The notes below the pieces were generated by a model. That model saw only the letters and a program-made list of their open reading frames with translations. It ran no database searches and was not told the DNA's origin. From Ruminiclostridium hungatei (GTDB lineage: Bacteria; Bacillota; Clostridia; Acetivibrionales; DSM-1351): a stretch of DNA of 64,000 nucleotides. The DNA is taken from the NCBI RefSeq assembly GCF_002051585.1, contig NZ_MZGX01000018.1, forward strand, positions 55,728-119,727, in the 5' to 3' direction. Both the position numbers and the translations under genes were made by a program. Below are positions 28,451 to 37,947 of the stretch, piece after piece; within the stretch, counting starts at the first letter, position 1, and each line of letters opens with the position of its first letter.

Positions 28451-29404
28451 ATGGATAACAGGCCTTTAACTCCTCAGGAAGTTGCAGATATATTAAAGAT
28501 TTCCAAAAGCACTGTTTATGATCTAATGAAGCGAAGGGAATTAAATTCCTATAGGGTTGGAAAAAAGCTGAGAGTGGATTTGTCGGATGTGGAAAAGTAT
28601 AAAAACAAAACCAAGATTCCAGTCCAGGAGGCCGGTCTTGCGGATGCTGTAAAAAGTACGGTTCCTGCGGCATACGAAGAACAGTACTTTTCTTCTAATA
28701 ACACCTTTATCATATCCGGCCAGGATGTCATTCTGGATATCTTATGCCGCTATCTCAACAAGCATCCTGCCGGAATCCGCGCCCTCCGCTCATATGAGGG
28801 AAGCTATAATGCCGTATATGCATTGTATCAGGGAGAGGTCCAGGCGGCAACAGCACATATGTGGGATAGCAAAACAGGAGAGTATAATGTCTCCTACATC
28901 GAAAGGATGCTTCCGGGTACCCCGGCTGTTATTATCCGTCTGGCAGGCAGAATGCAGGGTTTTTACGTATCCAAGGGCAATCCCCGGGAAATAAGGGATT
29001 GGCGTGATCTGAGACGCCCGGATATAACCATTGTTAACCGTGAAAAGGGCAGCGGAACCAGAATACTGCTGGATGAGCATTTGCGCAAAATGGGCATATC
29101 CGGAAGAAGCATAAAAGGTTATTACAAGGAGTACCAGTCCCATATTGCGGTAGCCAGCAGCGTTGCCCGCGGTGAGGCTGATTGTGGCATAGGCAATGAA
29201 AAAGCCTGTTTGCAGGTGCAGGGCATAGACTTTATACCCATTCAGAAAGAACAGTATGATATGATTCTTAAAAAGGAAGATATAAATACTCCTGCTGCAG
29301 ATGCCATTTTTTCCATACTCCGTTCAGAGGAATTCAAACTGGAATTGCAGGGTCTGGGTGGCTATGACCTGGACGACATCGGCAGGATAATCTCTGAAAC
29401 CTGA
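28451..29404 (+). CDS. One-component regulator: excisionase-type HTH plus PBP-like domain, copy 2
   Basis: A 317-residue paralogue of the regulator at 11108-12070, with the same layout: HTH at residues about 5-50 (LTPQEVADILKISKSTVYDLM, YRVGKKLRV), a linker, then a PBP-like ligand domain (PAGIRALRSYEGSYNA, NREKGSGTRILLDEHL). The two proteins are similar along their whole length, so they are likely to have arisen by duplication. TATAAT at 28408-28413 may be its -10 box. It ends the plus-strand arm of the nitrogenase region. The sensed ligand could be molybdate, tungstate or vanadate. Confidence 0.8.
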   Translation: MDNRPLTPQEVADILKISKSTVYDLMKRRELNSYRVGKKLRVDLSDVEKYKNKTKIPVQEAGLADAVKSTVPAAYEEQYFSSNNTFIISGQDVILDILCRYLNKHPAGIRALRSYEGSYNAVYALYQGEVQAATAHMWDSKTGEYNVSYIERMLPGTPAVIIRLAGRMQGFYVSKGNPREIRDWRDLRRPDITIVNREKGSGTRILLDEHLRKMGISGRSIKGYYKEYQSHIAVASSVARGEADCGIGNEKACLQVQGIDFIPIQKEQYDMILKKEDINTPAADAIFSILRSEEFKLELQGLGGYDLDDIGRIISET

Positions 29405-29440
29405 GTCATTATAACAAGAAAACTTGCATTTTATATAAGA

Positions 29441-29486
29441 AACCAACCTTCTGCTTAAAAATACAAGTTCAGAAGGTTGGTTTTTT
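29441..29486 (+). terminator. Rho-independent terminator after regulator 2
   Basis: A perfect 13-base stem (AACCAACCTTCTG with its complement at 29470-29482), a 16-base loop and a T-run immediately after. It marks the right edge of the nitrogenase region. Confidence 0.9.
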
Positions 29487-29501
29487 AATGTTCTTATTTG
29501 G

Positions 29502-32414
29502 TTAAACGGTTCGCCCCACATAGAAGCTCTCACACGGCCCAAAGTATGATTTTGGAAGCTCCTCCCGGGATAAAACCAGCTTTTGCAGAACCAAACCCGC
29601 ATCCAAGCCATAAAAGCGGAGGGTGTGTACTCCCCTGGCCAATTTGTGGTTGGTACTGGTTATATGAATATTGTCCAGCACGGCATCGCACCAGATATCA
29701 TTTTCATAACTGCCTGCAATAAATTCCGGAGGCAGAGCATCTGCCACTGTAGCAGCTCCCCCGTCAAAAGCAACCGCATACCTCAATCTGCTTTTTTCAT
29801 ACAAATTATTAGTGGGAGCTGTATAGGTTGTTAATATATATTCCGAATCCCTGTTGACTTTTATTTTATATTCCAAATATGGAGCAGCCTCCGGCGACTC
29901 AAAAGACACAGTTGTGGGGAACATCTTAACTGCTGACAAGGTACGCCCGTAATTTTCAATTACCTTCCATTCCACGCCGGATTTTTCACCCCTGTCCGCT
30001 GTATGCTCCGCTTCAATGGAAACTACGCCCTGTGCCTCAACAAATGTCATGTGCTGCAAGCCTTCAGTGTCTGTGACTTCAGCCACAACCTTGACCTGTA
30101 CGGTTTTCCCCGCACCACAAACAGTTATTAAGCCCTGTGCAGAGGCGGAAACTCTACCCCAGTCAACGGTTACGGCTATTGTCTGCCCTAACCCGACTCT
30201 TCCAGTCATTTTGTCAACTATAATCCAATCGGCATCAGCTTCAACGCTGTATTCGAACTCCCCACTTCCACCATTGCTGATTGTAAAAGAACGGCGCTCT
30301 TTCAGCAGGTTCGTAAATACCGGCAATTCACAGCAATCCGAAGTATAGCCAGGCTCGCTGCCCTCAACGTCAACAATCATACGGCTTCGCTTTTTCGGTG
30401 TGATTCTTTTGACTGCCGGGTACTTCCATCCCTCAGGACTCCACTGGGTATAGCCTATATGCGGCGAACTCATGATGCCCTTCCACTTGCCGCCGGACAT
30501 GACTTCATTGTAATGCTTTTGCATATTGCCGTCCGCATCTATGCATTCCTGCACCAAATCGGCAAAATGGTTTGCCAGCACGCTCCTGCGCTTGTGATAC
30601 AAATTATTCAGACCTGCATAAATCTGCATTTTCACTATATTTGCAGATGCCGCCGCAGGATAATTAACCAACTGATAATAGGCGTCCCCGGAAGTTTCAG
30701 GAACCAGCTTTTTATATTGGCTTGCCCTGTTTTCCAGGTCCGCTGCCTTTTCCAAAACCCTCTGTGCCTCGTTATAATTTATGCAGCTATAAGTATCCTG
30801 ATAGGTTACCTCGGGCTTTCTGCTGCCATTCATTTTTGTATAATCCGACAATACATCTGCTATACCGTTTGACACCCTGTCTTCCAAACCTTTTCCAAAC
30901 TGCCTTGAAACCCACATTTCAGTATATTCTCTGGTTTTATTCCGGCCGTTTTTCCCCCAGGTATCAAAATCATAGGCCAGATCCATAAAATAAGATACCG
31001 GAAATTCCATGGGCTTCAAATCTCCTATGTTTACAATCCATATATCTCTTACTCCGTAATCAAATGTCATGGACATTTGCTCCCATACCTTTTCAAGAGG
31101 AGTGGTGTTAATCCATTCATATGAGCGGGGTCCGCCGTGATAATCGAAATGGTAGTACATACCCCAGCCAGCCTTGCGGCTGCGCTCATTTTCGGCAGGC
31201 AGGGTCCGGACATTTGCAAAGTTGTCATCCGCCAGCATGATAGTTACATCGTCCAGTACGTCCCAATATCTGAGTCCTTCGGCGGTTTCTGAGCCATACC
31301 AGTATTTTTCCACCTCCTTATATATTGTGAGTACCTGGGGTGCCCTCTCCAGTCCATGCTTTTTCAGAAGGTCCTTTTGTGTTTTTATGATTTTTTTCAG
31401 CAGCTCTATATTCTTCTTTTCCGACCCCTTCAGAGCAGAGTCCTGTTCACCTCTCATACCGATTGTAATCAGGCTTTCAAACTCCTTATTCCGCATTAAG
31501 CCGTCTTCCCAGAACCTGGTTATGGCCTCTTCGTTGGTTGAAAAATCCCATGCCTCATTGTTCCCATACTGCCGGTTTATTTTCTTCCACTCTTCACCAG
31601 CCCGGAACATGGGCTCATGGTGGGATGTGCCCATAACAATGCCATATTCATGGGCAAGCCTTGCATTGGCTATGGAACTGCTCTTTCCGTTCTCGCTGAA
31701 AACTGCGCTCCACATGGCAGGCCACATGAAATTACCCTTTAATCTCAATATAAGCTGGAACACCTTATCATAAAATTCTTCATTAAAATCTCCAAAGGTT
31801 CCTGTAACCCATGTTCCAAGAGATGGCCACTCATCGTTCAGAAAAAAACCCCTGTATTTTACGGTCGGTTCCCTTGATATGATCCCTAGCTGATTTTCTG
31901 AGAAAAGCAGCTCCTTCCGCCTGTCCGGCAGCGCATCTCCCCAATAGACCCAGGGACTGACTCCCATTAATTCTGAAATATGATATATACCGTAAATAGT
32001 TCCCCTCTTGTCACTTCCGACAATTACAATTGCCTTATCCACTTCTGGCAGAGGCCTGTCAACCACCTGTATCTTGTAGCATTCCCATTTGTTTTCTATC
32101 TCCGAAACAGACAGCTCACCCTTTTGAACCAGTTGACTTATCAGAGAGTTATTTCCGGCAGATCCTGCAATTATCACTGTGCCCCTAAGCGCGCCGGCTT
32201 CTGTTACTACTGCCGGGATTATGCCTGTAATCAATTTTATATCCTCTGCCAGGGAATCCGCCACCCTCTTTAATCCGGCATAATCCTTTGCCTGAGGATC
32301 TATATAAATGGAAGCGGCTTCACCTGACAGCACAATCGGAATTTTTGCACCATCCTCCGGCAACCCCTGGGCTGCATCATTTTCAGTATTTTTCCTATCT
32401 GTAAATGTCTTCAA
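29502..32414 (-). CDS. GH115 alpha-glucuronidase, predicted cytoplasmic
   Basis: A 970-residue protein matching glycoside hydrolase family 115, with IYGIYHISELMGVSPWVYWGD, KYRGFFLNDEWPSLGTW, GTSHHEPM, TIGMRGEQD and HFDYHGGPRSYEW in order. GH115 enzymes remove 4-O-methyl-glucuronic acid from xylan or xylo-oligosaccharides. There is no signal peptide and no dockerin, so it probably works inside the cell on imported aldouronates. A TTG start is supported by AAGGAGG eight bases upstream. It is likely a single-gene unit, convergent with regulator 2. Confidence 0.9.
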   Translation of the reverse strand: MKTFTDRKNTENDAAQGLPEDGAKIPIVLSGEAASIYIDPQAKDYAGLKRVADSLAEDIKLITGIIPAVVTEAGALRGTVIIAGSAGNNSLISQLVQKGELSVSEIENKWECYKIQVVDRPLPEVDKAIVIVGSDKRGTIYGIYHISELMGVSPWVYWGDALPDRRKELLFSENQLGIISREPTVKYRGFFLNDEWPSLGTWVTGTFGDFNEEFYDKVFQLILRLKGNFMWPAMWSAVFSENGKSSSIANARLAHEYGIVMGTSHHEPMFRAGEEWKKINRQYGNNEAWDFSTNEEAITRFWEDGLMRNKEFESLITIGMRGEQDSALKGSEKKNIELLKKIIKTQKDLLKKHGLERAPQVLTIYKEVEKYWYGSETAEGLRYWDVLDDVTIMLADDNFANVRTLPAENERSRKAGWGMYYHFDYHGGPRSYEWINTTPLEKVWEQMSMTFDYGVRDIWIVNIGDLKPMEFPVSYFMDLAYDFDTWGKNGRNKTREYTEMWVSRQFGKGLEDRVSNGIADVLSDYTKMNGSRKPEVTYQDTYSCINYNEAQRVLEKAADLENRASQYKKLVPETSGDAYYQLVNYPAAASANIVKMQIYAGLNNLYHKRRSVLANHFADLVQECIDADGNMQKHYNEVMSGGKWKGIMSSPHIGYTQWSPEGWKYPAVKRITPKKRSRMIVDVEGSEPGYTSDCCELPVFTNLLKERRSFTISNGGSGEFEYSVEADADWIIVDKMTGRVGLGQTIAVTVDWGRVSASAQGLITVCGAGKTVQVKVVAEVTDTEGLQHMTFVEAQGVVSIEAEHTADRGEKSGVEWKVIENYGRTLSAVKMFPTTVSFESPEAAPYLEYKIKVNRDSEYILTTYTAPTNNLYEKSRLRYAVAFDGGAATVADALPPEFIAGSYENDIWCDAVLDNIHITSTNHKLARGVHTLRFYGLDAGLVLQKLVLSREELPKSYFGPCESFYVGRTV

Positions 32415-32587
32415 TTAAATATCCTCCTTCGGTTTATCTCATTTATCAGCATATGATAAGTATCTGTTATTAAGATTATAATTATTTTCTCAAAGAATAA
32501 CCATAATAATTTGTAATTTTTATTTATATTTGGTCGAATTTTCAGAGAGGATGCTCAATTATATAAAACAGCCAAGACTTCCTGAAC

Positions 32588-32631
32588 AAAAAAAATCCAG
32601 AAAATCTTAATTAATAAGACAATCTGGATTT
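32588..32631 (-). terminator. Terminator of the GH9 genes
   Basis: On the minus strand AAATCCAGA and TCTGGATTT pair, with an interrupted inner stem, followed by a run of eight Ts. It is about 75 bases past the stop of the GH9 gene ending at 32706. Confidence 0.8.
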
Positions 32632-32705
32632 CCAACATATTTCAGAGCCTAAGGTCATATGGGACATAGGCCTTTTAAATAAAACCGTCTTCAGATGCGG
32701 AGCTG

Positions 32706-35537
32706 CTATTGTTCAAGAAGATACTTTTTAATAACCGCAAGGTCAATTACATTTACCGCTCCGTCTTTATTTGCATCTGCACGGATAAGCGCCTCTGAAT
32801 CCAATTGTATACCGCCAAGCATATAACTTTTCAGAAGAGCATAGTCAATGGCATCAATAGTTCCGCTGCCGTCAACATCACCTGCCAGATAACCGGTTGT
32901 CACAGGCTCGGTTCCATATTTCAGCTCACCCTTGACATAAGCTGAAATTTTATTATTATCTCCAAATTCACTTGCCATTTTGGAGTTATAGGAATAGTCA
33001 TTTGTCTGATCATAGGCGGCAGTGCTTTCTATCCTGAAAGGCATATTTCCCGTACTGGCCCCCGGAGCAAGCTTGCCGGCGCTGTCTGCAAATGAAATTT
33101 CACAATAGCTGTCGGCTCCTGTAACAGGATTGCTGATGCTGTTGATTTTCCCCATAACCTTATCAGTTCCGCAAACCGCATACTCACAGGTGAATGAATT
33201 ATCACTGTTGCCGTCCCGTGTAAACCAGTAGCGGACCTTTATGTCAGAAAGATTAACAGGTACGCTTCCGGTATTCTTTATATTTATTGCAGCCCTTATT
33301 GTATTTTTTGAGGGATCAATTGCACCGCATTTATAGGTTACGCCTATAGCTGCAGGTGAAGTGTCGGGATTTTCGTGAGGATCCTGGGGTTCAAGCTTTG
33401 GCGCTTCCTCTCCGTAAACCAATACCCCGTTCAAATATACAGGTACATTCTTGGTTACTGCATACGTGCCTGTAACATTCTTTCTGCTATAGTCATTGGA
33501 AGAATCCCAATGGGTCAGATAATTTGAATCCTGCTTTGCTCTGAAGGAGATTTGCAGTTCCCTGTCCCCATATATTTTCCTGCCGCTCCAATCAAATTCG
33601 TAATAATAGGTTCCTGCATCATCCCATTTAAATGGCCCTCTGTAGGTTATAGGTTCCTGCTGCATGGAAATCTGCTCGTCATACTCAATTGCAAATATGA
33701 CATCATCTATGCTCTGTCCGTTTTCCAAAAGCTCATTTATATTGAAGAAATATTTAACCATAAGCCCTGTTTCATAATGAGGGGGCTGACTGGATTCGTT
33801 ATGCACCCTCAGAACAATCTGCGTACTGTCTTTGGTCTCCCGTTCCACTCTGGCCTCACAATAGTAGTCGTCAGTTCTGGCCTCCTTGGGAGGGAAATTG
33901 GCTATCGGTTTCTGACCCTGACCGTAGTACTTGTACAAGCCGGCACAGGCACCTACAAAGGCGGCGTTATAGTCAACTGCTACTTCATTGTAGGCGTACT
34001 CAGTGGTAGAGTCAATATGATAATCAGTTACATCAGGTCCTCCAGCCAGTGCTCCCCATAATATATGCCTGTGTTCCACAGGATCATTCATACTATTGGT
34101 TTTTGAACCGTGTGCTGCCCTGTGGTGAGGATGCTGTACAGACGGCAGGCCCTGCTCGTATCCATAGCCTACTATGTAGGAATATCCCATAGGGTTCCGT
34201 CCCATAAGGTATTCCATCTGGTTCTTGGCCCATGCTCCAAAATCGGTCCTATCGGGATGGTTTTTCATGTAAACCAGTGCCGATAATTGTGCAGCCGTGT
34301 TGTAGCGGGCAGATCCCCAGCCATTTATCATGGTATATCCGGCAGGAGAAGGCTTTGCATAGTTTTTGTCGTTAGGGTCCTTATGCTTTGCCATACCACC
34401 TGATAAATACTCCACATTCCAGCGGGCAATAAAATCAAACAATTCATTTTCAGGCAACAGCTCGTTCAGCTTCAGGAAGGTTCCTCCCCATACGGCATCC
34501 CAGCAGTGCACCCAGGAATTGTACCAGGTATTTGTATTATAAGTCTCAGGTATTATCCTTTTCATGTATCCGGTATAATTTCCCTTTTCGTCCACCGAAT
34601 CTATATCCTTAATATAGTTCATATTTCCTGTGCACTGGTAAAGCCATGCGGCAGCCCAGGCCAGTTCGTCTTCATCATAATCCGAGGTATAATAGCCATC
34701 ACCTTTTGCAAGGCCTCTGTATTTCTTTGCAAAGTCATACATGGCCTTTGCCACGGTCAGGCACTTCTGTGCATACTGCGGATCGGAATCCTTAAAAATC
34801 AAATATGAGGTGCAAAGTGTTGCTGCCGTGCTGGCACAAACATCACTGCCTGGCGTTTCTGCGGTAGCAAAGTCGGCAGGTCTTGGGATATTGTCAGGGT
34901 ATAGCTCCGGCGGCCCCCAATAGCAATGGTCTGCATCACCTTCTCCAACCATGTAGCAGAATGCAATCATATTTCCATTCTTATCAAGAAACGAGCAGCG
35001 TAAAAATGTATCTGTAAAATACCTTAATATTTCTAGCATGTGCTCTTCTTCACCAATTGCCTTGTAGGCATCCCTGAACTCGTAAAAGCCCCAGCCCAGC
35101 GTACCTGCCGTATAACTCTGAGGAAGTCCGAATCTGACATGGTCGCCTGCGTCATGAAAGCCCCCGTGCAAATCCATTGTTCCGTCCCCGTCCGGGTCCA
35201 GAATATCTCTGTATTTATCAATAAAGGCTTTGGAAAGCGAGGTATTGGAAAGAGGGATTTTTTCATCACCCTCATGACAGGAACCCCTCCATTCCAGCCT
35301 TCCGCCTTTGTCATATCCGGCTTCGGCACCACACTTTTCGGCATCGTAAAAATACAGGGATTTTTGAAGCGCCTCTGCAAAGTTGAAGTAATTATAGCTT
35401 TCCCAATTTTCCGCCGGTGTGAATGTGGCAGGAGGGGCTTCGGCATATGCCGCCCCCGCCGTAAATAGCTGTACCGCAATAACACTGGCTGTCAGAATAA
35501 GTGACAGGCTCTTTATAAATTTGTGTTTATTACTCAT
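32706..35537 (-). CDS. Cellulosomal GH9 endoglucanase: GH9 - CBM3 - CBM3 - dockerin
   Basis: About 943 residues with a signal peptide ending near AAYAEA. The GH9 catalytic domain spans roughly residues 40-530 (catalytic Asp in GGFHDAGDHVRFG, Glu in NEVAVDYNAAFVGA). Then come a CBM3c-like module (about 550-700), a second CBM3 (about 745-875) and a type I dockerin with two EF-hand-like repeats (GDVDGSGTIDAIDYALLK and ADANKDGAVNVIDLAVIK). Secreted, docks to a scaffoldin and cleaves cellulose. The second of two tandem ATGs (35537) has the better spacing from GGGAGG. It is 43 bases downstream of another GH9 gene, forming an operon. Confidence 0.92.
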   Translation of the reverse strand: MSNKHKFIKSLSLILTASVIAVQLFTAGAAYAEAPPATFTPAENWESYNYFNFAEALQKSLYFYDAEKCGAEAGYDKGGRLEWRGSCHEGDEKIPLSNTSLSKAFIDKYRDILDPDGDGTMDLHGGFHDAGDHVRFGLPQSYTAGTLGWGFYEFRDAYKAIGEEEHMLEILRYFTDTFLRCSFLDKNGNMIAFCYMVGEGDADHCYWGPPELYPDNIPRPADFATAETPGSDVCASTAATLCTSYLIFKDSDPQYAQKCLTVAKAMYDFAKKYRGLAKGDGYYTSDYDEDELAWAAAWLYQCTGNMNYIKDIDSVDEKGNYTGYMKRIIPETYNTNTWYNSWVHCWDAVWGGTFLKLNELLPENELFDFIARWNVEYLSGGMAKHKDPNDKNYAKPSPAGYTMINGWGSARYNTAAQLSALVYMKNHPDRTDFGAWAKNQMEYLMGRNPMGYSYIVGYGYEQGLPSVQHPHHRAAHGSKTNSMNDPVEHRHILWGALAGGPDVTDYHIDSTTEYAYNEVAVDYNAAFVGACAGLYKYYGQGQKPIANFPPKEARTDDYYCEARVERETKDSTQIVLRVHNESSQPPHYETGLMVKYFFNINELLENGQSIDDVIFAIEYDEQISMQQEPITYRGPFKWDDAGTYYYEFDWSGRKIYGDRELQISFRAKQDSNYLTHWDSSNDYSRKNVTGTYAVTKNVPVYLNGVLVYGEEAPKLEPQDPHENPDTSPAAIGVTYKCGAIDPSKNTIRAAINIKNTGSVPVNLSDIKVRYWFTRDGNSDNSFTCEYAVCGTDKVMGKINSISNPVTGADSYCEISFADSAGKLAPGASTGNMPFRIESTAAYDQTNDYSYNSKMASEFGDNNKISAYVKGELKYGTEPVTTGYLAGDVDGSGTIDAIDYALLKSYMLGGIQLDSEALIRADANKDGAVNVIDLAVIKKYLLEQ

Positions 35538-35580
35538 CATAAACCTCCCGAAAATTCTTAAATTCAAGATATAGGAGCAA

Positions 35581-37665
35581 TTATTGGACTACAGGCAATA
35601 CTGCCTTACCCAGCAAGTAAAGTCTCAGATTTGCAAAGTCCAAAGCATTTACATCTCCGTCCTGATTCACATCGGCATTTTTTATATTTATTCCGCTGGA
35701 ATCCGAGCTAAGCAGATATTTTTTCAGCAGGGCAAAATCTATAGCGTCCACCTGCTTGTCATCGTTCAGATCTCCGTACAGTATTTCTGTTCCACCTGAG
35801 GGATCTTTGCCGTATACCTTGACACCGCTTTTGTAAATAGGTATGTTTTCCAGCTTTGTATATGCGGTATCATTAAGCCCCACTGCCGAGAAATCATTGG
35901 AGGAATCCCACAGCTTGCTCTCGTAGTTGTACACTGCAAATTGGACATAGGTTCTTGCATACAACTGGCTGTTGGGGAAGGTCACCTCAACATAGTAGAT
36001 GTTTTTGTCCTTGTCCCAGGGCTGTATTGAAGATATTTCAGCTTTGGCCGGGGAGTAATATACTTTAGTTGTGAATTTTGAAGGATTGATGCCTGCTACG
36101 GCAAATTCCGACAGGTCCATAAAATACTTGCAGGATAAGCCGGTTTCATATTTGGGAGGTGATGTGACGATGTTGTACAGATTAAGGTCGATTGTCAGGC
36201 CTTCGTTACTTTTTTTGTATATTTTAGCTTCAGAATAATAGTTTGTAGGTTCACCTTCAATACCGGGAGTAGGCCCAGGCATCTGATTTCCTCCCAGGTA
36301 TTTGGACATTCCCGCCAGTGCCCCAACAAGTCCGGCATTATAGTCCAATCCGGTTTCAGAGTATACATATTCATTTACATTATCATGATACTCATCCTTC
36401 ATATCTGCGCCGCCCACAAGTGCACCGTACAGGATATGCCTTTCGGGCAATTCCTTCTTTTCGTCTGCCGGAGGCCCTTCAAGTACACCGCTTGCCGCCC
36501 TGTGATGCGGGTATTTCGGGTAGTTGTCTCCAAAGCCTACCATGTATGACATGTTATTTGGATTTTTTCCCAGTATGTAATCAATCTGAGATTTGGCAAA
36601 ATCAAGGTATTTCTTGTTCCCGGTTTCCTTGTAGTATACAAGCTGCACCATACTCTCCGCTGCCGGATATTTGCATACACCCCAGCTATCCAGATATCTC
36701 AGCCCTCCTGGAGTAGACTTCAGCCTGTTCTGCCAGTAATCCAGATGATCCTCGGCAATTATTTTATACCTGGGATCATTTGAAAGTGTCGCAAGCTTGA
36801 TAAATACTCCTGTCAAAACATAATCCCAGCACTGTGTCCAGTTGTCGTTGAACATGTTGTCTCCGCTGATTTTTTTCTCTACCATCAGTTTCTCCACATT
36901 ATTCATATATGTCTGATCATTAGTTGCAACATAAAGCCATATTGAGCCCCACATGAGTTCATCCAGATAATCCCTGGGCAGGTAGTAGCTTTGTCCTTTG
37001 CTGTTTCCCCTGTAGGTCATGCCAAAATTATATAAATCCTTGGCATATTGCAGGCATTTGTCAGCATATACGGAATCCCTGTCCTTATAGTTCAGGTACA
37101 TCAGTGCCAGTGCTGCCGCCGCATCTCCTGCAACATCAGAACCGGGATTTGACGGTGTGGCGGCATAATATGCAGGCCTGTCATAGGTTTGAAGTTCAGG
37201 CGGACCCCAGTACTGATGGTCTACATCTCCGTCTCCCACCTGATAATAGAAAGTAGTCTTATTGGGGAAGCATTTTATAAAATAGTCACAAAAATGCTTC
37301 AGAATATTCAGCATATATTCGTCCTGTCCCTTGGCAATAAAAACATCCTTAAATTCATAGTAGGACCACGCAAGTGTGGACGCCGAGGCACATTGAGGCA
37401 ACCCGAACTTGACATGGTCTCCGCAGTCGTGGAAGCCCCCGGTCAAATCCAGTCCAACATCCTTCCCATCCTCAATATGGCAGGGTCCACGCCATTTGAT
37501 CCTGTTGTTTCCGGCATCCGGACCGCACCAGTTTGCTTCGTAGAAAAGAATGGATTTGGCAAAAGCATCAACATAGTTGAAATTTGTTTCCTCAGCCGCA
37601 ACCGTTTGAGGAATAATGCCTGTCAGAAGAATGGCAAGCACCAGAATAATACTTATCCTTTTCAT
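35581..37665 (-). CDS. Cellulosomal GH9 cellulase: GH9 - CBM3c - dockerin
   Basis: A 694-residue secreted protein with signal peptide residues 1-24 (ends VAAEE). The GH9 domain is at about 28-460 (GGFHDCGDHVKFG; SETGLDYNAGLVGALAG), a CBM3c that typically makes GH9 enzymes processive is at about 475-620, and a type I dockerin at about 630-690 (GDLNDDKQVDAIDFALLK and ADVNQDGDVNALDFANLR). Ribosome binding site AAGGGGGT. First gene of the two-gene GH9 operon. The scaffoldin it would join is not in this window. Confidence 0.92.
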   Translation of the reverse strand: MKRISIILVLAILLTGIIPQTVAAEETNFNYVDAFAKSILFYEANWCGPDAGNNRIKWRGPCHIEDGKDVGLDLTGGFHDCGDHVKFGLPQCASASTLAWSYYEFKDVFIAKGQDEYMLNILKHFCDYFIKCFPNKTTFYYQVGDGDVDHQYWGPPELQTYDRPAYYAATPSNPGSDVAGDAAAALALMYLNYKDRDSVYADKCLQYAKDLYNFGMTYRGNSKGQSYYLPRDYLDELMWGSIWLYVATNDQTYMNNVEKLMVEKKISGDNMFNDNWTQCWDYVLTGVFIKLATLSNDPRYKIIAEDHLDYWQNRLKSTPGGLRYLDSWGVCKYPAAESMVQLVYYKETGNKKYLDFAKSQIDYILGKNPNNMSYMVGFGDNYPKYPHHRAASGVLEGPPADEKKELPERHILYGALVGGADMKDEYHDNVNEYVYSETGLDYNAGLVGALAGMSKYLGGNQMPGPTPGIEGEPTNYYSEAKIYKKSNEGLTIDLNLYNIVTSPPKYETGLSCKYFMDLSEFAVAGINPSKFTTKVYYSPAKAEISSIQPWDKDKNIYYVEVTFPNSQLYARTYVQFAVYNYESKLWDSSNDFSAVGLNDTAYTKLENIPIYKSGVKVYGKDPSGGTEILYGDLNDDKQVDAIDFALLKKYLLSSDSSGINIKNADVNQDGDVNALDFANLRLYLLGKAVLPVVQ

Positions 37666-37820
37666 GTTTTACCCCCTTAAATTATTCAAGATAATTTGAT
37701 TTTCCCTAAATCCCGCCACGAGATTCCAGCTTCATTTTACCACTTTTTACATATACTGTAATTATATTTGTGAAATTTTTTCTTGTTTGTTTTATTTAGT
37801 TACAAACTGTAAAAAACCCG

Positions 37821-37867
37821 TAAAAACCCCGGGCTCCTAACCTTACAAACAGGTTAGGAGCCCGGGG
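37821..37867 (-). terminator. Strong terminator downstream of the helical toxin-like gene
   Basis: A perfect 16-base stem (CCCCGGGCTCCTAACC with its complement) and a nine-base loop. On the minus strand it is followed by TTTTT. It ends the gene at 37948-39207. Confidence 0.9.
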
Positions 37868-37947
37868 TTCGCCACATATACACAATATACTCAATTAATA
37901 ATGAAATTATTAACCGGTACCTCTTATTGGATTGGATTTATATACAA